This document shows positions 42,426 through 45,986 of a stretch of DNA of 45,986 bases, in pieces. The number at the start of each line of letters is the position of its first letter. Positions within the stretch are counted from its first letter, which is position 1. Origin of the DNA: an uncultured Prevotellaceae bacterium (GTDB taxonomy: Bacteria > Bacteroidota > Bacteroidia > Bacteroidales > Bacteroidaceae); NCBI GenBank assembly GCA_902762565.1, contig CACWOS010000039.1, positions 1 through 45,986 on the forward strand. Reading direction: 5' to 3'. Position numbers and translations under genes: made by a program. Below the pieces are notes generated by a model. The model saw only the letters and a list, made by a program, of their open reading frames with translations, did no database searches and was not told the DNA's origin.

Positions 42426-44171
42426 ATGGAAAATAACGCTCAGCTTATTGCTCAGTGCGAGGCACGTGCAAAGGAATGGCTCTCTCCGGCCTTCGACGAG
42501 GAGACACGTAAGGAAGTTCAGGCAATGTTGGATAATCCCGACAAGGCCGACCTGATCGACGCTTTCTATCGCGACCTGGAATTCGGTACGGGTGGACTGC
42601 GCGGCATCATGGGTGCCGGTACCAACCGCATGAACAAGTACATCGTTGGTATGGCAACTCAGGGCTTTGCCAACTACATCAACAAGGCTTTCCCCGACAT
42701 CCAGCCTGCTGTTGTGGTGGGTCACGACTGCCGTAACAACGGACGTATGTTCGCTGAGACCGTTGCCGACATCTTCTCGGCTAACGGCATCAAGGTCTAT
42801 TTGTTCGAGAGCCTGCGTCCTACACCTGAGATTTCGTTTGCCATCCGTCAGCTCAAGTGTCAGGCTGGTGTCAACGTCACCGCATCGCACAACCCACGCG
42901 AGTACAATGGTTACAAGGCTTACTGGGACGACGGCGCTCAGGTGCTGGCTCCCCACGACAAAGGCATCATCGACGAGGTGAACAAGGTGAAGATCGGGGA
43001 TGTGAAGTTCGAGGGCAACAAAGACCTCATCATTCCTATCGGTGGTGAGATGGACTGGGACTACATCCAGGCTGTCAAGGAGGCTATGGTTGACCAGGAT
43101 GTCATCCTGCGCCAGAAGGACCTCAATATCGTCTATTCGCCCATGCACGGTACAGGCCGCGTCATCATCCCGATGGCTCTGCGCTCTTGGGGCTTCCAGA
43201 ACATCCACGTCGTTCCCGAGCAGATGGTTATCGACGGCAACTTCCCAACGGTTGTCAGCCCGAACCCAGAGAATGCCGAGGCTATGACGCTGGGTATGAA
43301 ACTCGGAACTAAGCTGAATGCCGATCTGGTTATCGCTTCTGACCCTGATGCAGACCGCTTGGCTATCGTTTGCCGCAACAGCAAGGGCGAGTGGGAAATC
43401 CTGAACGGTAACCAGACTTGCATGATGTTCTGCTGGTACATCATCGCCAACAAGAAGAAACTCGGTCAACTGAAGGGCAACGAGTTCTTGGTAAAGACCA
43501 TCGTAACCACTGAGGTCATTGCCGAGATTGCTAAAAAGAACGGCGTTGAGTTGAAGGACTGCTACACTGGCTTTAAGTGGATTGCCAACGAGATTCGCGT
43601 CAATGAGGGCAAGAAGAAGTACATCGGTGGTGGTGAGGAATCATTCGGTTTCCTGCCATTTGATAAGGTACGCGATAAGGACTCCCCCGCATCTATCTGT
43701 CTGATTTGTGAGATTGCTGCTTGGGCTCGCGACAACGGTATGACGCTCTACGACCTGCTCATGAACATCTACAAGGAGTACGGCTTCTCGAAGGAGGTGA
43801 CCATCAACGTAGTTCGTCCGGGTAAGAGCGGTGCCGACGAGATTAAGCAGATGATGACCGACTTCCGCGCTAACCCGCCGAAGGATCTGGGTGGCTCGAA
43901 GATTGTGCTGCAGAAGGACTTCCTGCTACTGGAGGCTAAGAAGGCTGACGGCTCTGTAGAGAAGCTCGACATGCCCGACAAGTCGAACGTGCTGCAGTGG
44001 TTCTGCGAGGATGGTACGAAGGTCAGCGTCCGTCCTTCTGGTACTGAGCCAAAGATCAAGTTCTACACTGAGGTCAAGGATGCCAGCTTCGCTGGTGGTG
44101 CTGACTACGAGCGCTGCACAAAAGCTGCTGAGAAGAAGATTGAGGCCATCAAGAAGAGCCTGAACCTCTAA
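42426..44171 (+). CDS. Phospho-sugar mutase (phosphoglucomutase/phosphomannomutase)
   Basis: A 581-residue alpha-D-phosphohexomutase that moves phosphate between C1 and C6 of hexose. The active-site loop is TASHNPREYNGYK, with the phospho-Ser at residue 154. DPDADRLAIV is the metal loop, GGGEESFGFLP the sugar-binding loop and RPSGTEPKIKFY the phosphate-binding loop of domain 4. Length matches the long PgcA-type Firmicutes/Bacteroidetes form. Codon choice strongly favours C-ending codons in places, as in highly expressed genes. It is followed by a strong terminator. Confidence 0.95.
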   Translation: MENNAQLIAQCEARAKEWLSPAFDEETRKEVQAMLDNPDKADLIDAFYRDLEFGTGGLRGIMGAGTNRMNKYIVGMATQGFANYINKAFPDIQPAVVVGHDCRNNGRMFAETVADIFSANGIKVYLFESLRPTPEISFAIRQLKCQAGVNVTASHNPREYNGYKAYWDDGAQVLAPHDKGIIDEVNKVKIGDVKFEGNKDLIIPIGGEMDWDYIQAVKEAMVDQDVILRQKDLNIVYSPMHGTGRVIIPMALRSWGFQNIHVVPEQMVIDGNFPTVVSPNPENAEAMTLGMKLGTKLNADLVIASDPDADRLAIVCRNSKGEWEILNGNQTCMMFCWYIIANKKKLGQLKGNEFLVKTIVTTEVIAEIAKKNGVELKDCYTGFKWIANEIRVNEGKKKYIGGGEESFGFLPFDKVRDKDSPASICLICEIAAWARDNGMTLYDLLMNIYKEYGFSKEVTINVVRPGKSGADEIKQMMTDFRANPPKDLGGSKIVLQKDFLLLEAKKADGSVEKLDMPDKSNVLQWFCEDGTKVSVRPSGTEPKIKFYTEVKDASFAGGADYERCTKAAEKKIEAIKKSLNL

Positions 44172-44195
44172 ATCTCTAGACAAGACATGAAACTG

Positions 44196-44232
44196 AAAAG
44201 ACCTGTCCGCTCCGTGTGGACAGGCCTTTTTT
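44196..44232. terminator. Terminator between the mutase and C11 protease genes
   Basis: Stem CCTGTCC (44202-44208) with GGACAGG (44218-44224), flanked by AAAAGA on the left and CCTTTTTT on the right. The minus strand also reads into TCTTTTCAG, so it may serve both convergent genes. Confidence 0.85.
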
Positions 44233-44250
44233 CTGTGCTATGCCGTGTTG

Positions 44251-45489
44251 CTAATAGCCGACTGTCGACCATCCAACAGCCTGATACCACTGCATTTCTT
44301 TAATATCAGTATTGTAGGGGTGCAGACATGAGGTGTTGTTGTACTTGTTAAGCGGGAAGAACATACTGACCGCCCCCATCTTTTCGTCGGTGACGTCGAA
44401 ATCGCTGAAATTCACGGTTCCATTGCCGCTGTTATTGTTGGTTGACCACTTCTTGGCAACGACACGCTTGGGTACAGCCTTTGTAAATGCCTCGTGCCAT
44501 GTGTTGTATGCCGCCGGTTGCTCTGTCAGCGCCATGCGAATCATGTCGTTCATGTCGTACATCGTCTTGTTAGCATTGTCATTACGTCCTCCAGGCGAGA
44601 AGTAATAGATCATGCCATTCGTGGCAACATTGTCGCCCTGATGCAGATGGTCGGCAACGGCGGGCAGCACTTGACGAGTGGCTGTGGCCAGCGCTTCCAT
44701 TTCGCTCAGACGGATGGCTGAGAGGGGCAAATAGTCTGGATAATCAGCTGCGTACGTGTCTACTATACCCTCGTAGAAATTGTCGGCCTGACTGAAGAAA
44801 TGGGGTATCATCTTGTCGTATAGTGCACCGTTTCCAGGAATCTCCGCGGGCGAACCGACGAGGTAGTCGGCGTGGTTGCGAAGCTCGTAAGCCACCTCGG
44901 CACCCATCATATTGCAACAGTCGCAAAAGATGTATTTCCACTTGATACCCAGCTCCTCGAAGCATTTGCGCATGTCGGGTAGGTTCAGCCACAAACCATA
45001 CATGTCGTAGTTGCTTTCCTTGTTACCGTTATCTATGCCGTAAGCGCGGCGCGTGTCCTTTTCCACGGTCCAACCAGAGCCGTGACCCCATAACACGAGG
45101 GCGTATTCATCTGCAGGACACAGCGTCATGGTACGCTTGATCACCTCGACAAAGTTGTCGGGTTCAGATGTATAGAAGCTGTCTTGATATTTGTAAAGCG
45201 TATCGACGGGTTGCTTCTTATCGCCTGTAATGCGAATGATGGCCTGCTTCTCCTTGTCGCTTATGCGGCTGAGGAAGACAACGAGACGGTCGTTGCTCGG
45301 AATTTTTGAGCCACCATTGACGAGTTCTTGGAAATCGCTGTTGGTAAACCGCGACAGCGTGTTTCTGCCCGACATATACACGATGACCGTCCGACGCCCT
45401 TTGGTCAGTGGTCCGTCATTATTATCATGCTCCTTGCTACATGCCACAAAGAGGAGCAGCAAACTTATCGAAATCAATAACTGTTTCAT
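44251..45489 (-). CDS. Clostripain-type (C11) cysteine protease, lipoprotein
   Basis: A 412-residue predicted lipoprotein. The signal ends LLLLFVAC with the lipidated Cys at about residue 17. The peptidase C11 domain covers about 35-310: VIVYMSGRNTLS, the catalytic-His region ALVLWGHGSGW, and the catalytic Cys within FCDCCNMMGAEVAYEL. C11 enzymes usually cut after Arg or Lys. An alternative start at 45498 adds three residues (MTR); 45489 is preferred because it leaves a short leader after the promoter. Its target is unknown. Confidence 0.9.
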   Translation of the reverse strand: MKQLLISISLLLLFVACSKEHDNNDGPLTKGRRTVIVYMSGRNTLSRFTNSDFQELVNGGSKIPSNDRLVVFLSRISDKEKQAIIRITGDKKQPVDTLYKYQDSFYTSEPDNFVEVIKRTMTLCPADEYALVLWGHGSGWTVEKDTRRAYGIDNGNKESNYDMYGLWLNLPDMRKCFEELGIKWKYIFCDCCNMMGAEVAYELRNHADYLVGSPAEIPGNGALYDKMIPHFFSQADNFYEGIVDTYAADYPDYLPLSAIRLSEMEALATATRQVLPAVADHLHQGDNVATNGMIYYFSPGGRNDNANKTMYDMNDMIRMALTEQPAAYNTWHEAFTKAVPKRVVAKKWSTNNNSGNGTVNFSDFDVTDEKMGAVSMFFPLNKYNNTSCLHPYNTDIKEMQWYQAVGWSTVGY

Positions 45490-45508
45490 TCTTGTCATAA
45501 TTTGGATG

Positions 45509-45540
45509 CAAAGATAGTGCAAACCGAATGAAAAACCAAA
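45509..45540 (-). promoter_or_regulatory. Promoter for the C11 protease gene
   Basis: On the minus strand, TTTG (45537-45540), a 20-base spacer and TATCTTTG (45509-45516). The chosen start codon is 19 bases downstream. Confidence 0.75.
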
Positions 45541-45556
45541 TTTTTAAACAGCGAAT

Positions 45557-45661
45557 ACAAAGAAATGCTTGCATTTTCTTTGTTGAGTCGTGAAAAAATT
45601 GACCAAGGGTCAAATATATTTGAATTTTTCTGAGGTGCAGCCTATCTTCTCCAATGGAGAA
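45557..45661. promoter_or_regulatory. Cluster of four inverted repeats upstream of the C11 protease promoter
   Basis: Within 105 bases there are four palindromes: ACAAAGAAATGC with GCATTTTCTTTGT (45557-45583), TTGACC with GGTCAA (45599-45613), the perfect 14-mer TCAAATATATTTGA (45610-45623), and TTCTCC with GGAGAA (45647-45661). No open frame is seen in the surrounding 380-base gap. The cluster could hold binding sites for regulators of the protease gene. The rest of the gap holds the 3' module described separately. Confidence 0.5.
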
Positions 45662-45707
45662 AATTAATAGCAATTAGGCAAAGAACCAAATTTATTTAGT
45701 TTTTTTC

Positions 45708-45746
45708 CGATTGCAACGCCACACTCAGACCTTCAGGTCAGAGAAC
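45708..45746 (-). repeat. Conserved 39-base element, right copy (inverted partner at 347-385)
   Basis: The reverse complement matches 347-385 with one mismatch, including the hairpin CTGACCTGAAGGTCTGAG. As on the left, it follows a terminator and heptad array downstream of a gene. Confidence 0.85.
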
Positions 45747-45754
45747 GAGAGTGT

Positions 45755-45782
45755 AAAAAGAGCACCCCACTTAGGATGCTCC
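45755..45782 (-). terminator. Terminator after the right-end partial gene
   Basis: On the minus strand the stem GGAGCATCC with GGGGTGCTC and a short loop is followed by five T's. It is a near copy of the left terminator at 313-336. Confidence 0.75.
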
Positions 45783-45788
45783 TTTCTT

Positions 45789-45858
45789 GTTCACTCATCA
45801 CTTCTCACTTCTCACTTATTACTTATCACTTCTCACTATTCACTATTCACTATTCACT
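45789..45858 (-). repeat. Ten-unit heptad array at the right end
   Basis: On the minus strand there are ten uninterrupted 7-base units fitting AGTRAWN/AGTGAGA (AGTGAAT three times, then AGTGAGA, AGTGATA, AGTAATA and others). It matches the consensus of the left array (237-311) and sits in the same place relative to its gene. Confidence 0.9.
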
Positions 45859-45871
45859 AGCGAAGCGCCCA

Positions 45872-45986
45872 TTAATCTCCGTCGTCCGGTTCGATTTCCG
45901 TGTCACCACCTACGGGCAGAGGACCGCCGCCGCTGTTGTCGCCTGACGAGTTCGTGGGTGTCGGACTGGCGGGTGCGTTCGACTCG
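45872..45986 (-). CDS. C-terminal tail of an acidic Gly/Ser/Pro-rich protein (partial)
   Basis: The last 37 residues of a gene that begins outside the window. The tail is Pro/Thr/Ser/Gly-rich (PASPTPTNSSGDNSGGG) and then acidic (DTEIEPDDGD, end). Such disordered tails occur on the HU-like DNA-binding proteins that accompany smalltalk genes in Bacteroidales, and the shared 3' module supports the idea, but the identity cannot be shown from this fragment. Confidence 0.6.
   Translation of the reverse strand, partial: ESNAPASPTPTNSSGDNSGGGPLPVGGDTEIEPDDGD

Noticed and set aside
42411-43469. A 352-codon open frame antisense to the phospho-sugar mutase gene
   Set aside because: It overlaps active-site coding sequence and the mutase promoter side. 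Biased codons leave the opposite strand open.
1-45986. tRNA, rRNA or tmRNA genes
   Set aside because: I looked for characteristic T-loop and acceptor patterns and saw none; a covariance search would be needed to be sure.

Overview
The window looks like chromosomal DNA of a Prevotella-like member of the Bacteroidales. The evidence is the Bacteroidetes promoter form (TTTG, about 20 bases, TAnnTTTG) before many genes, the near absence of Shine-Dalgarno sequences, and families largely confined to this phylum: smalltalk, DUF4293, DUF4295, DUF4468, the Porin_10-type putative porin and the Bat aerotolerance operon. I see no rRNA, tRNA, CRISPR array, transposase or phage gene. Most of the window is core chromosome.

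Layout. At 1-540 are a tandem repeat, a 33-residue smalltalk gene, a heptad array, a terminator, a conserved 39-base element and a duplicated promoter. At 541-3697 are a DMP19-type protein, smpB, a GH10-like hydrolase and a metallo-beta-lactamase-fold hydrolase. Minus-strand rsmG and dcuB (3704-5659) and prmA (5800-6690) follow. At 6829-9525 are a Tyr/Trp/Gly-rich secreted protein, an OmpP1/FadL-type barrel and a 51-residue membrane protein. A minus-strand block holds menA, an HD-domain protein, a putative porin, a 55-residue membrane protein, a DUF4468 protein and uvrB (9612-16476). The plus block bamD-rpoZ-DUF4293-queA-nadE-iorA-iorB (16604-23632) faces htpG (23727-25790). Then come map, tsaD, pncC, rpmB, rpmG, a broken DUF4295 gene, ftsY, rimO, a stand-alone HU protein and an HU-membrane-LysM fusion (25893-33047). 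The Bat operon (33208-41577) has two gene fusions, BatB-BatC and BatD-BatE, and is followed by a PAP2 phosphatase. A phospho-sugar mutase, a C11 (clostripain-type) lipoprotein protease and the tail of an acidic, Gly/Ser-rich protein end the window.

The most unusual signal is not a gene. Many short gaps between co-directional genes, two places inside queA, and the batD start are built from degenerate tandem units of a fixed period: mostly 7 bases, in a second family 8 bases with CG every 8, and once 9. These arrays often run straight into the next start codon. One encodes the hydrophobic core of the BatD signal peptide and forms a long inverted repeat around that gene's start. At the two ends of the window, paralogous 3' modules (heptad array, terminator, 39-base element) lie in inverted orientation about 45 kb apart. 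Other points of interest are the HU-LysM fusion, which could link nucleoid and cell wall, and the internally deleted DUF4295 gene beside rpmB-rpmG.
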